DNA of 64,000 nt, taken from assembly GCF_001747095.1 (NCBI RefSeq), contig NZ_MDGP01000001.1, forward strand, positions 4,512,105 through 4,576,104, read 5' to 3'. The translations under genes and the position numbers were made by a program. The DNA comes from Roseivirga sp. 4D4 (GTDB taxonomy: Bacteria > Bacteroidota > Bacteroidia > Cytophagales > Cyclobacteriaceae). Below are positions 1 to 7,388 of this stretch, in pieces (the stretch's first letter is position 1; each line of letters begins with the position of its first letter). The notes beneath the pieces are model-generated. The model did not search any database and was not told where the DNA came from. It saw nothing but the letters and a program-made list of their open reading frames with translations.

Positions 1-293
1 TTCTCATATTCCAATATTCTGGTACGAATGTCATTGGCATCGTTTACAGCTCCACCATAAGTGTCCATATCAATTAAGACAATGTCGGCCTCTACTTCTG
101 TTGCTTGATTGAATGCCAGGTCGACATAGCGATTCATTCGGGGGTCTATGTTATCACGGATTTCCATTAAGAAAACCTTGATCGTGCCCTCTTGATATTT
201 AGACTGCTCGGATGCCCAGGCAATCGCGGTGAGTAATAGAATACTGCTTAAAACAATTCCTCTGACTACGTTTCTAATTCCTTTGATCCCCAC
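1..293 (-). CDS. NfeD/ClpP-class membrane serine protease, partial (5' end only)
   Basis: The first 97 codons are visible and the gene runs off the left edge. A GTG start at 291-293 gives a short basic N terminus, a hydrophobic segment ending in an AWA-type signal cleavage site, then a ClpP/crotonase-like fold start: 'EADIVLIDMDTYGGAVNDA' matches the strand plus oxyanion-turn region of NfeD long-form (SppA-like) serine proteases. These proteins sit in the membrane with the protease domain outside and degrade or process membrane proteins. The catalytic Ser/Lys would lie beyond the window edge, so activity cannot be judged. It is divergent from the next gene and shares a 40-bp promoter region with it. 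Confidence 0.8.
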   Translation of the reverse strand, partial: MGIKGIRNVVRGIVLSSILLLTAIAWASEQSKYQEGTIKVFLMEIRDNIDPRMNRYVDLAFNQATEVEADIVLIDMDTYGGAVNDANDIRTRILEYE

Positions 294-311
294 TTGAATA
301 GCTTATTTTTG
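282..311 (+). promoter_or_regulatory. Bacteroidota-type promoter for the 334-1113 gene
   Basis: TTTG at 282-285 and TATTTTTG at 304-311 are separated by 18 bp. This fits the Bacteroidota consensus TTTG / TAnnTTTG exactly. The box lies 22 bp before the TTG start at 334 and overlaps the first codons of the divergent protease gene. Confidence 0.6.
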
Positions 312-333
312 CTTCAAATTACGAATAAAGGAC

Positions 334-1113
334 TTGTCAAAACAGTTGCAACACGATTTTTCACAGGACTTCACTGCCGATATTTGGGAGGTGCTTTCTC
401 ATGGCAATCAGCTGTTGATCACCACAAGAGATAGTGAAAAACTGACCGTTAGTTTTTCTTTATTCAACCTAAGTACTAAATCATTTCTCTGGAAAGAGAT
501 CAGCTTTGAAGAATCATGGTGGATCAGTGTTTATCACTTTACTGAGGGAGTAATCATATTTCAGACTTATGACGATACTCAGAACATAGAAGCCAGGTCT
601 GTCTTTGGTTTTGATACAGTCAGTTTGGAAGCTATCTGGTCAGTCGATCAGGTAAAGCTTTTCAATGTAACTTCTGGCTTGTTGACTATGGCGTCAATGG
701 ACGATCCTGAAGCACAATTCAGAATCGATATTAGAAGCGGTCTTGAAGCTGATGAGAGTGAGGTGAGCTTGCCAGAACCAAATACTTCACAAGCTACTTA
801 TCCCTTACATTACGAACCCGAGAGTCCTCATTTCGAAACTGTCTCGCGGTTTTTAAAGGATCGCCAGGATATAGTATTGGAAGGGAGTTGCGATTATTTG
901 GAGTGGGAGGGGCACTTTGCCGTTGCAGCAAATAGTAAGGAAGATACAGGCTATAACTTAGATTTATTCGTATTTAGCTTATCGGGTGACTTGTTGCTGC
1001 ACGAACCGCTCGAAAAAGGATTGAAGGGTCTGGCGACTGGCACGTTTTTTATAGTTAACCAAGCACTTATATTTGTTAAGGGTAAGCGAAATTTGGTAGT
1101 TTATGGCTTTTAA
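334..1113 (+). CDS. conserved Bacteroidota protein of unknown function (DUF4905-like)
   Basis: This is a 259-aa soluble protein with no signal peptide or membrane segment. It is rich in short beta-strands with Trp and Phe (for example 'FLWKEISFEESWW'), suggesting a beta-propeller-like or beta-sandwich fold. The start is TTG at 334, preceded by AAAGGA and a good promoter; there is no better ATG in frame. From memory the length and the neighbouring LysM gene fit the Bacteroidota family DUF4905, but I cannot confirm that. It is the first gene of a tight three-gene run with the LysM protein and TIGR02757. No catalytic motif is recognisable. Confidence 0.7.
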   Translation: MSKQLQHDFSQDFTADIWEVLSHGNQLLITTRDSEKLTVSFSLFNLSTKSFLWKEISFEESWWISVYHFTEGVIIFQTYDDTQNIEARSVFGFDTVSLEAIWSVDQVKLFNVTSGLLTMASMDDPEAQFRIDIRSGLEADESEVSLPEPNTSQATYPLHYEPESPHFETVSRFLKDRQDIVLEGSCDYLEWEGHFAVAANSKEDTGYNLDLFVFSLSGDLLLHEPLEKGLKGLATGTFFIVNQALIFVKGKRNLVVYGF

Positions 1114-1117
1114 GCAT

Positions 1118-1987
1118 ATGAAAAAATACTTTGGAGTATTGGTGGTTCTTTTCCTTACAATATCTGCCGGCTTTGCGCAGTCAGATTCATTGGGGATTGA
1201 GAAAAAGGGAGATAAGGTATTTGTCGTGCACAAGGTATTATCAAAGCAGACGCTTTTCTCTTTAGCTAAAAGGTACCAAACCACGGTTACCGAAATCAAC
1301 GAGGCTAATCCTGCCCTGGCTAGTGGCCTTCAAGTAGGTCAAACCCTTAAAATTCCTTTTGGCGGAACTTTGCCTACTGAGGAGAAAAGTTTGAAACTTA
1401 CCGTTACGAGTAACAAAACACATAAAGTTGCTGCTGGTGAAACACTCTTTGCAATCGCCAAACAGTATGATGTGAGCATTACCGATCTAAAGGCATGGAA
1501 TAACCTGTCCTCTAACTCTCTCTCCTTAGGGCAAGAGTTATTGGTGAAAGTTGAGAGTGAGGTGGAAACAACCCCGGTGGAACAGACATCTTCTGTTACA
1601 GTGCCCTCTCAAGTGGAAACACAGACGGACCCCGATCCTGTTGCGGTTATCGCTATAGATACAATTAAAACGGAGACGGTTCAAGCTCCCGAACCCGAAA
1701 ACTACGGAGGTACCAAGCTTGTACCTTACGAAGTGGAAGGACTGGCAGAGGTGATTGAAGAAGCTGAACCGACTACCAAGTTTTTTGCCCTGCACAGAAC
1801 AGCGAAAGTGGGAACAGTGATTAAAGTAAAGAACCTAATGAACGACCTTACTGTCTATGTGAGAGTCGTTGGTGCTATGCCCAATGTGACCGATGAAAAG
1901 GTGATTATTAAGCTTAATCAAAAGGCCTACGATCACCTAAAGGCTATCGATAAACGATTCAGAGTTCAGCTGAGCTACTTTCAATAG
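1118..1987 (+). CDS. secreted LysM-repeat peptidoglycan-binding protein
   Basis: The preferred start is the ATG at 1118, because it opens directly into a signal peptide (MKKYFGVLVV... ending SAGFAQ); an upstream in-frame ATG at 1103 would add five residues and overlap the previous gene. Two LysM domains follow at about residues 36-81 and 102-145, each with the typical 'T/ETLFxLAKxY' and 'LxVGQxLxIP' elements. A low-complexity Thr/Val/Glu linker of about 65 residues leads to a C-terminal domain of about 70 residues resembling an RlpA-like double-psi barrel ('VGTVIKVKNLMNDLTVYVRV'). The role is probably cell-wall binding or remodelling in the periplasm. The stop is directly followed by the next ATG. 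Confidence 0.88.
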   Translation: MKKYFGVLVVLFLTISAGFAQSDSLGIEKKGDKVFVVHKVLSKQTLFSLAKRYQTTVTEINEANPALASGLQVGQTLKIPFGGTLPTEEKSLKLTVTSNKTHKVAAGETLFAIAKQYDVSITDLKAWNNLSSNSLSLGQELLVKVESEVETTPVEQTSSVTVPSQVETQTDPDPVAVIAIDTIKTETVQAPEPENYGGTKLVPYEVEGLAEVIEEAEPTTKFFALHRTAKVGTVIKVKNLMNDLTVYVRVVGAMPNVTDEKVIIKLNQKAYDHLKAIDKRFRVQLSYFQ

Positions 1988-2770
1988 ATGTCTCGAGCCG
2001 ACTTCGATAGACTAAAAACCTTTCTAGACGAAAAGGTAGAAGTCTATAATCAACCTTCGTTCATTCATCCTGATCCCATCAACATTCCACATGCTTATTC
2101 GAGGAAAGAAGATATTGAGATCACTGGTTTTTGGGCATCAATACTGGCCTGGGGTCAACGGGTGACCATCATCAATAAGTGCCATGAGCTATTTGCTATG
2201 ATGGATAACCAGCCTTATGATTTTATCCTTAATCATAGTGAAAATGACTTGAAGCCACTGCTAAAGTTCAAGCACAGGACTTTCAATGATATTGATACGC
2301 TTTATTTTGTTTCCTATTTCAAGAATTTTTACCAGAAGCATAATTCCTTAGAGGAGGCATTTTTAATAGGTTTGAGAGAGAATGATGATCATGTAGGTAA
2401 TGCACTCATTCACTTTCATGATCAATTCTTTGCCTTGCCTGATGCACCTCAGCGTACCAGGAAGCATATTGCTACTCCAGCCCGAAAGTCTGCCTGTAAG
2501 CGAATTAACATGTTCCTTCGCTGGATGGTGCGCCAAGATGATAAAGGAGTCGATTTTGGTATTTGGAAGAATATCAAGCCATCGCAATTAATTTGCCCTT
2601 GCGATTTACATGTGGAACGCGTAGCCAGAAAGCTTGGATTGATTGAGCGCAAACAAATGGACTGGCGGACGGCTCTGGAGTTGACCGAAAACTTACGACA
2701 ATTTGACCCCAAAGATCCTGTTAAATATGACTTTGCCTTATTTGGCTTGGGCGTGGAAGAGAAGTTTTAA
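1988..2770 (+). CDS. TIGR02757 family protein (DUF2400)
   Basis: This 260-aa protein has the features of the TIGR02757/DUF2400 family: an N-terminal 'VYNQPSFIHPDPI...HAYS..EDIEITGFWAS' stretch, a central 'FKHRTFN' motif, and the C-terminal 'NMFLRWMVRQD..VDFGIW' and 'LICPCDLHVERVARKLGL' blocks. The fold is related to HhH-GPD DNA glycosylases, but no enzyme activity has been established for the family. It starts at the base after the LysM stop codon, so it is probably translationally coupled. It converges on pyrE across the heptanucleotide arrays. Confidence 0.92.
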   Translation: MSRADFDRLKTFLDEKVEVYNQPSFIHPDPINIPHAYSRKEDIEITGFWASILAWGQRVTIINKCHELFAMMDNQPYDFILNHSENDLKPLLKFKHRTFNDIDTLYFVSYFKNFYQKHNSLEEAFLIGLRENDDHVGNALIHFHDQFFALPDAPQRTRKHIATPARKSACKRINMFLRWMVRQDDKGVDFGIWKNIKPSQLICPCDLHVERVARKLGLIERKQMDWRTALELTENLRQFDPKDPVKYDFALFGLGVEEKF

Positions 2771-2780
2771 TTCGAGAAGT

Positions 2781-2905
2781 AAGAATTAAGAATTAAGAAT
2801 TAAGAATTAAGAATTAAGAATTAAGAATTAAGAATTAAGAATTAAGAATTAAGAATTAAGAATTAAGAATTAAGAATTAAGAATTAAGAATTAAGAATTA
2901 AGAAT
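2781..2905. repeat. tandem heptanucleotide array, about 18 copies of AAGAATT
   Basis: This is a perfect 7-bp tandem repeat of 125 bp beginning 10 bp after the TIGR02757 stop. No interruption is seen until the array ends in AAGAATG. Such a pure array is expected to change copy number by replication slippage. Confidence 0.97.
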
Positions 2906-2933
2906 GTAACCTTCTATTTGAGATCAAGTTTTA

Positions 2934-2980
2934 CCAATACCCAATACCCAATACCCAATACCCAATACCCAATACCCAAT
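2934..2980. repeat. second tandem heptanucleotide array, about 6.7 copies of CCAATAC
   Basis: A 7-bp repeat with a different sequence but the same period as its neighbour 29 bp upstream. It ends on the last base of the pyrE stop codon (pyrE is on the minus strand), so the array forms the immediate 3' end of pyrE. Confidence 0.95.
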
Positions 2981-3627
2981 TATCCCCAATTCGAAGGATC
3001 ATTTCTCCATTCTTCAAGGGAAGCCACATCTGATGCATCGATATAGCCGAGCTCTGTAGCCTTTTCTAGCATGACCTGATAATTGCTTAGGCAGTGTAAT
3101 TGAATACCCGCTGCTTTGAAATTCTCATCAGCCAGAGGAAATCCATAAGTGAAAATCGCCAACATACCCATGACCTCAAAGCCTGAGGCAGTAAGTGCTT
3201 CGGCAGCCTTTAAAGAACTACCACCAGTCGATACTAGATCTTCTACTACAATCACCTTTTGTCCAGGAGTCACCTTACCTTCAATAAGGTTTTCCATACC
3301 ATGTCCTTTAGGTTTCGAACGTACATAAATGAAAGGTACCCCTAGGGCTTCTGCCAAAAGTGCTCCTTGTGGAATGCCCGCAGTGGCAACACCTGCTACC
3401 GCCTCATAGCCTGGGAACTTGGCCTTCGCAGCTTCGGCCAGCGATTCTTTTATAAAAGTTCTGGTCTCTGGGAAAGAGAGAGAAAGTCTGTTGTCACAAT
3501 ATATAGGCGATTTCCATCCTGAGCTCCAGGTAAAAGGATTTTCCTTGCTTAATTTAATGGCTTTGATTTGAAGTAAATCAGATGCGACTTTTAGTGCTAT
3601 TTCTTTTTCGGTATGCGGGCTTTCCAT
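2980..3627 (-). CDS. pyrE: orotate phosphoribosyltransferase
   Basis: This 215-aa enzyme converts orotate and PRPP to OMP in de novo pyrimidine synthesis. The PRPP-binding motif is at residues 125-140 ('VIVVEDLVSTGGSSLK'). The N-terminal 'SGWKSPIYCDNRLSLS' (orotate/PRPP loop) and 'VAGVATAGIPQGALLA' blocks are typical of bacterial PyrE of the UMP-synthase-like subfamily. Length is normal and the ATG start is followed by the conserved helix. The gene converges on TIGR02757; the two stops are 209 bp apart and the gap is nearly all heptamer repeat. Confidence 0.97.
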   Translation of the reverse strand: MESPHTEKEIALKVASDLLQIKAIKLSKENPFTWSSGWKSPIYCDNRLSLSFPETRTFIKESLAEAAKAKFPGYEAVAGVATAGIPQGALLAEALGVPFIYVRSKPKGHGMENLIEGKVTPGQKVIVVEDLVSTGGSSLKAAEALTASGFEVMGMLAIFTYGFPLADENFKAAGIQLHCLSNYQVMLEKATELGYIDASDVASLEEWRNDPSNWG

Positions 3628-3724
3628 GTCGCGAATTTAAGATATTTTTTTTCTGAAATGTCACGATCTTCTTTCACCTACTTAGAGATTTTTTTTTCAT
3701 ATTGACAAAGAATTAAGCCCTTCA

Positions 3725-4408
3725 ATGAGGATTTATATCAAGGACACCCCATTAAGGATCAAGAGGCCTGAAAACATCAAAGATCAGAGTCTTTTTGACG
3801 AAGTTATCCAAGAGGATGACCTATTGATCAATGAGCGTAAGTTCAGGGGCAATATGCTCATCCGTAATGCTAATCGTGATACCATTAAAAGTATACTTTT
3901 CATTCTGCACAACAAGAAGATCAAGGGACTGGATTCTGTTACCGTAGTAACTCCTTTTTACGATGAAGCGGTAGAATACATCAAAAGCAAGTTCAAGATC
4001 ATCAATGCGGGAGGTGGAGTGGTTTATAAGAACGGAAAGATTCTTATGATCCATCGCTTAGGTAAATGGGATTTACCTAAAGGCAAGATTGAGGGTAAAG
4101 AATCGGTTTTAGAAGGTGCTAAAAGAGAGGTGGAAGAAGAATGCAATGTCAAAGTAAATGTGCTCAATAAGATTTGCACCACTTGGCATACGTATACAAC
4201 AGGACAGAAAAGCATCTTAAAGAAGACGGTTTGGTATCATATGGAATGTCTTGATGACAGCGAAATGAAGCCTCAGGTAGATGAGGGGATTGATGAAGTC
4301 AGATGGATGAGTAAAAAAGAGGTAGAAGTGGCTCAATTCAATGCCTTTCGTTCAATTAGGCACGTCTACAAGAAATTCAAGAAGCAGCTACTGGCTCACA
4401 AATCGTAA
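3725..4408 (+). CDS. Nudix hydrolase with N-terminal extension
   Basis: This 227-aa cytoplasmic protein has a Nudix domain at about residues 95-215. The Nudix box runs from G120 (G-x5-E-x7-REVEEEC-N-V): the metal-ligating Glu residues are present, but the usual Gly near the end is Asn (N141). The first 90 residues form a separate alpha/beta domain ('SILFILHNKKIKGLDSVTVV') that I do not recognise. The substrate is unknown; this architecture is common in Bacteroidota. Its last 13 bp overlap the convergent coaD gene. Confidence 0.9.
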   Translation: MRIYIKDTPLRIKRPENIKDQSLFDEVIQEDDLLINERKFRGNMLIRNANRDTIKSILFILHNKKIKGLDSVTVVTPFYDEAVEYIKSKFKIINAGGGVVYKNGKILMIHRLGKWDLPKGKIEGKESVLEGAKREVEEECNVKVNVLNKICTTWHTYTTGQKSILKKTVWYHMECLDDSEMKPQVDEGIDEVRWMSKKEVEVAQFNAFRSIRHVYKKFKKQLLAHKS

Positions 4409-4851
4409 GGCAGATATTTCTGAACCTCCCCACCATAGCGGTGAACCTCACGAATAATTGATGAATTAACCGCTGCAAGCTCAGCAGAAGTAATCAAAAA
4501 GACCGTTTCAAGCCGATCGTTTAAGTCACGATTCACCTGAGAAATACTGTTTTCATATTCGAAGTCGGTCGTGTTTCTTAATCCCCTTAAAATATAGGAG
4601 GCTTCTAATTTATCGGCAATCTGAGCGGTTAGTTCGTTATAAACCAATACGGAAACTTCCGGTACGTCTTTAAAGGTCTCATTGATCTTTTCCTCCATAT
4701 ACTCAATCTCGAAATAACGATTCGCCTTTTTGCTGTTATAGCCAATGGCCACGATGATTTCGTCAAAAAGCTTGAGCCCACGCATCACGATATCTTCATG
4801 ACCTTTGGTAAATGGGTCGAATGAACCGGGGAATAGTGCTATGCGCTTCAT
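4396..4851 (-). CDS. coaD: phosphopantetheine adenylyltransferase
   Basis: This 151-aa enzyme makes dephospho-CoA from 4'-phosphopantetheine and ATP, the penultimate step in CoA synthesis. The nucleotidyltransferase signature is complete: 'GSFDPFTKGH' at residues 9-18 and 'RGLRNTTDFEYE' in the middle. The C-terminal 'NSSIIREV' replaces the more common SSS-IRE form, as in many Bacteroidota. The start is ATG at 4851. The DUF3822 gene ends 22 bp upstream, so the two are probably co-transcribed. Confidence 0.97.
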   Translation of the reverse strand: MKRIALFPGSFDPFTKGHEDIVMRGLKLFDEIIVAIGYNSKKANRYFEIEYMEEKINETFKDVPEVSVLVYNELTAQIADKLEASYILRGLRNTTDFEYENSISQVNRDLNDRLETVFLITSAELAAVNSSIIREVHRYGGEVQKYLPYDL

Positions 4852-4873
4852 ATCTTAAATCTAAGCAATTAAA

Positions 4874-5737
4874 CTAGAGGTTCGAAAGGACATCGAAATA
4901 CTCCATTTGTTCAAGCTCATTGAACAATGGGTGCATGTGGATGTCAGATGGTCGTTGACCCAATTCAATATTGCTGAAATATTTCTTTAATGTCGGATAG
5001 TGTTGGTCGACCTGATTTTTACTGCCGTGCAATAAAACAGGGATCGATTGACCTTCTTCGCTAAACTGCCTGGCAGTGGACAAGATACGTTTAACCAAAT
5101 CCATTGAGTCAGAGAATTCAAACTGGTTATAGATAGCTACGCGACTTAGGTTAAAGCCTGCTATCATTACCTCATTCTCATTCAGCATAAGGTATATGCT
5201 GCTTTGTGCCCTGTTTCTTAAATGACTTTGTAGCCCTTTCAGATAGGCAATACTCTGGTGGTTGAATTTTAAGCCGTTATTTGGGTATTTATCCTTAAAC
5301 CATGCTTTCACATCAGCTGCATAGGCAAATGCCATGGTTAAGCCTAACTCATCCATAATCTTGAATCGATATTCGTCTTGATTCGGATCGGTAGGTTCGT
5401 TTAACTGAATGTATTGCTGAAGCAAAGACTTGTCGAATACAGGAACCGGAACTAGAGAGAATTGCTTGTTCCGAACATAAACCTGAACCTCCTTCCAAAA
5501 ACCTGCAGCGATTAGAATATGATCATCATAAAGTGCTTCGAGATTCTCTACAAGACTTAATTCTGATTGAAAGGCCACGTCTTCCAATAGAAGAAGAAGC
5601 TTCTTCTGGATATCGAGTATACTGATCTGACAGGAGTCTTCTCCAATAAAAAACGAAAGACGATACTGATCAATTCGATCAATATCCAGTCTTTCGTCTT
5701 TTAATGATATTCTTGTTGGCGTATTAGTAGAACGCAA
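4874..5737 (-). CDS. DUF3822 family protein
   Basis: This is a 287-aa soluble protein with the features of the Bacteroidota family DUF3822, which has an actin/hexokinase-like (ASKHA-type) duplicated fold. Family-like elements are the N-terminal 'YRLSFFIGEDSCQISILDI' and the central 'SSIYLMLNENEVMIAGF'. The family characteristically sits directly upstream of coaD, as here, suggesting a link to CoA metabolism, but the function is not established. It is 2 bp downstream of the preceding membrane-protein gene on the same strand. Confidence 0.85.
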   Translation of the reverse strand: MRSTNTPTRISLKDERLDIDRIDQYRLSFFIGEDSCQISILDIQKKLLLLLEDVAFQSELSLVENLEALYDDHILIAAGFWKEVQVYVRNKQFSLVPVPVFDKSLLQQYIQLNEPTDPNQDEYRFKIMDELGLTMAFAYAADVKAWFKDKYPNNGLKFNHQSIAYLKGLQSHLRNRAQSSIYLMLNENEVMIAGFNLSRVAIYNQFEFSDSMDLVKRILSTARQFSEEGQSIPVLLHGSKNQVDQHYPTLKKYFSNIELGQRPSDIHMHPLFNELEQMEYFDVLSNL

Positions 5738-5739
5738 TT

Positions 5740-6318
5740 TTATTGCCAGTTACCTGCTGTAGTAATGTCAGTTCTAGAACCGAATCTAAGAGGTCTCCTT
5801 CTCTCATTTTCATTATCCTCAGTCCTTGTTCTGTCAAATGGGTAAGTGTCAACAACCTCAATGTAATCAACGCTCACACCAGACTTAATAGAATCTTTGG
5901 CATAAAGAGAGAAGTACTTTCCACTTGAGTGAGGCAATTCAGGAAGCTTTGTGAAATCATATCCCGCAGTAAAAAGCGAGTCTCTCACAGGAATAATTCC
6001 TAAAGTGTCATACACGAAAGTTGATCTCTCCGCACCGTAGTCCAAAATTTCAATTTCTTCAGTTCTCTGGATCACGTAGATGTTTCCAGAATCAGCATAG
6101 GAGATTAGTTTCTCCCAAGTGTCTGCGTAATCTCCGTATGTACTTTGATAAGCAATTTGAGTATCACGGATAAGCTCAAGTTTTGCTTTCACCAAGTTCT
6201 CTACTCTTTCAATTTCTTTTGCTTCTTCTATGGTGGAGTTGATGCCATCATAAAGGAAATAGGCCACTACAATCGCTAGTACAAAGAAAACTCCAGTCAG
6301 TATTTTAGTAAGGTTCAT
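5740..6318 (-). CDS. membrane-anchored protein with pseudopilin-like N terminus, function unknown
   Basis: This 192-aa protein has one N-terminal hydrophobic helix (residues 6-24) followed by a charged amphipathic helix ('EEAKEIERVENLVKAKLELI') and a periplasmic domain. The layout, including 'YGDYADTWEKLISYADSG', recalls type II/IV pseudopilins, but there is no prepilin peptidase site with Gly and Phe/Glu before the helix. It is therefore better described as a membrane-anchored periplasmic protein. It is the first gene of the run leading to DUF3822 and coaD. Confidence 0.78.
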   Translation of the reverse strand: MNLTKILTGVFFVLAIVVAYFLYDGINSTIEEAKEIERVENLVKAKLELIRDTQIAYQSTYGDYADTWEKLISYADSGNIYVIQRTEEIEILDYGAERSTFVYDTLGIIPVRDSLFTAGYDFTKLPELPHSSGKYFSLYAKDSIKSGVSVDYIEVVDTYPFDRTRTEDNENERRRPLRFGSRTDITTAGNWQ

Positions 6319-6395
6319 TTTTGAGGTCGATTTTCGCTAAATTAACTAATTATTTAGGTAATCCATAATAAATGGAACCGCTAGTTTATGGATAA

Positions 6396-6887
6396 TTAAT
6401 GATATTTGAAATAACCTTTTCGATTAATCAGCGCATCGATTGATTCAGAATTTTGAAGCACATAATGCAGGCTTTCCAATTGACCTGCTCTAAGGGTGTC
6501 TAAATCGAAGTAACCAACTTCCGTAAGTATCTGATCATCAGAGGGCATCTCAGGGTCTGTTCCTAAATTCAATTCCCCCGATACCGGATGTACTAAGAAG
6601 AAAAGCTCTATGCCGTGCAATGGAGGATCGAGATACTCATGAACAAATAAGAACTCTTTGACATCAATGGTCAATCCTGTTTCTTCTTTGAACTCCCGAA
6701 TCATTGCCTCCTTGGCACTTTCTCCATACTCCATTCCACCACCAGGTGGTGCCCATAACGAACCTGTTTTGCCCAGCGATTTGTGATGAACCAATAAAAT
6801 CTGGTTGTCCTTGATGCAAACGCCACACACACGCACCCTCAGCTTTTGGCCATAGGCCTCGGATATCTTAGCATCTATCTGGGTCAT
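6396..6887 (-). CDS. Nudix hydrolase
   Basis: This 163-aa protein is an almost pure Nudix domain. The box is canonical: 'GGGMEYGESAKEAMIREF' followed by KEETGL, with all Glu ligands present. The 'LWAPPGGGMEYGES' lead-in resembles ADP-ribose or nucleoside-diphosphate-derivative hydrolases, but the substrate cannot be read from sequence. It is divergent from the thioesterase gene, with only 49 bp between the two starts. Confidence 0.92.
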   Translation of the reverse strand: MTQIDAKISEAYGQKLRVRVCGVCIKDNQILLVHHKSLGKTGSLWAPPGGGMEYGESAKEAMIREFKEETGLTIDVKEFLFVHEYLDPPLHGIELFFLVHPVSGELNLGTDPEMPSDDQILTEVGYFDLDTLRAGQLESLHYVLQNSESIDALINRKGYFKYH

Positions 6888-6913
6888 CTGTAGGGGTGAT
6901 GGGTACTAGTGAA

Positions 6914-6921
6914 TATATTTG
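6914..6921 (+). promoter_or_regulatory. candidate -7 box (TATATTTG)
   Basis: An exact TAnnTTTG match 15 bp before the ATG at 6937, which would give a very short leader. No convincing -33 TTTG is visible at the right distance, so confidence is limited. Confidence 0.35.
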
Positions 6922-6936
6922 CACAAATTGTAGTCT

Positions 6937-7386
6937 ATGGTAAAGGTATTTAATCCTGACTTCAAGTCAAGGATTGAGAAATTTCTGGAACGACAGCACT
7001 TTATGAAACTAGTCGGCTTTGATCTCAATGTGATTGAAGCAGGAAGGACAGAAGGCTGGTTGGATTTAACCCAAGATCACAAGCAGCAAACGGGTTTGGT
7101 GCATGGAGGTGTCACCGCAACTTTGGCAGATATTGTTGCAGGATTTGCTGCTGTTACCGTTGTGGCGGAAGATCAACATGTAGTTACGGGAGAAATCAAG
7201 ATTTCCTATTTCACACCAGGTAGAGGTCAAAAATTACACGCGAAGGGATGGGTAGTGAAGCAAGGCCGAAAAATGAGTTTTTGTGAGGCTGAAGTTTGGT
7301 CAGTAGATGGTGAAGAACGTACACTCATTGCCAAAGCAAGCACCACGATGGTCACTATTTTTCCTGAGGACAAGAAAAAGTCTTAG
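6937..7386 (+). CDS. PaaI-type hotdog-fold thioesterase
   Basis: This 149-aa single-domain acyl-CoA thioesterase has the PaaI/DUF4442 subfamily signature 'VHGGVTATLADIVAGFAA', with the conserved HGG turn and the acidic catalytic residue on the following helix. The later strand 'EIKISYFTPGRGQKL' is also typical. Such enzymes hydrolyse small or aromatic acyl-CoAs in the cytoplasm. The stop lies 2 bp before the helicase start, so the two genes form a pair with no obvious functional link. Confidence 0.93.
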   Translation: MVKVFNPDFKSRIEKFLERQHFMKLVGFDLNVIEAGRTEGWLDLTQDHKQQTGLVHGGVTATLADIVAGFAAVTVVAEDQHVVTGEIKISYFTPGRGQKLHAKGWVVKQGRKMSFCEAEVWSVDGEERTLIAKASTTMVTIFPEDKKKS

Positions 7387-7388
7387 GA

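Noticed and set aside
979..1299. 106-codon minus-strand frame
   Set aside because: It overlaps two well-supported plus-strand genes and shows no family features.
2781..2980. Possible CRISPR array
   Set aside because: The units are contiguous 7-mers without spacers, and no cas genes are nearby.
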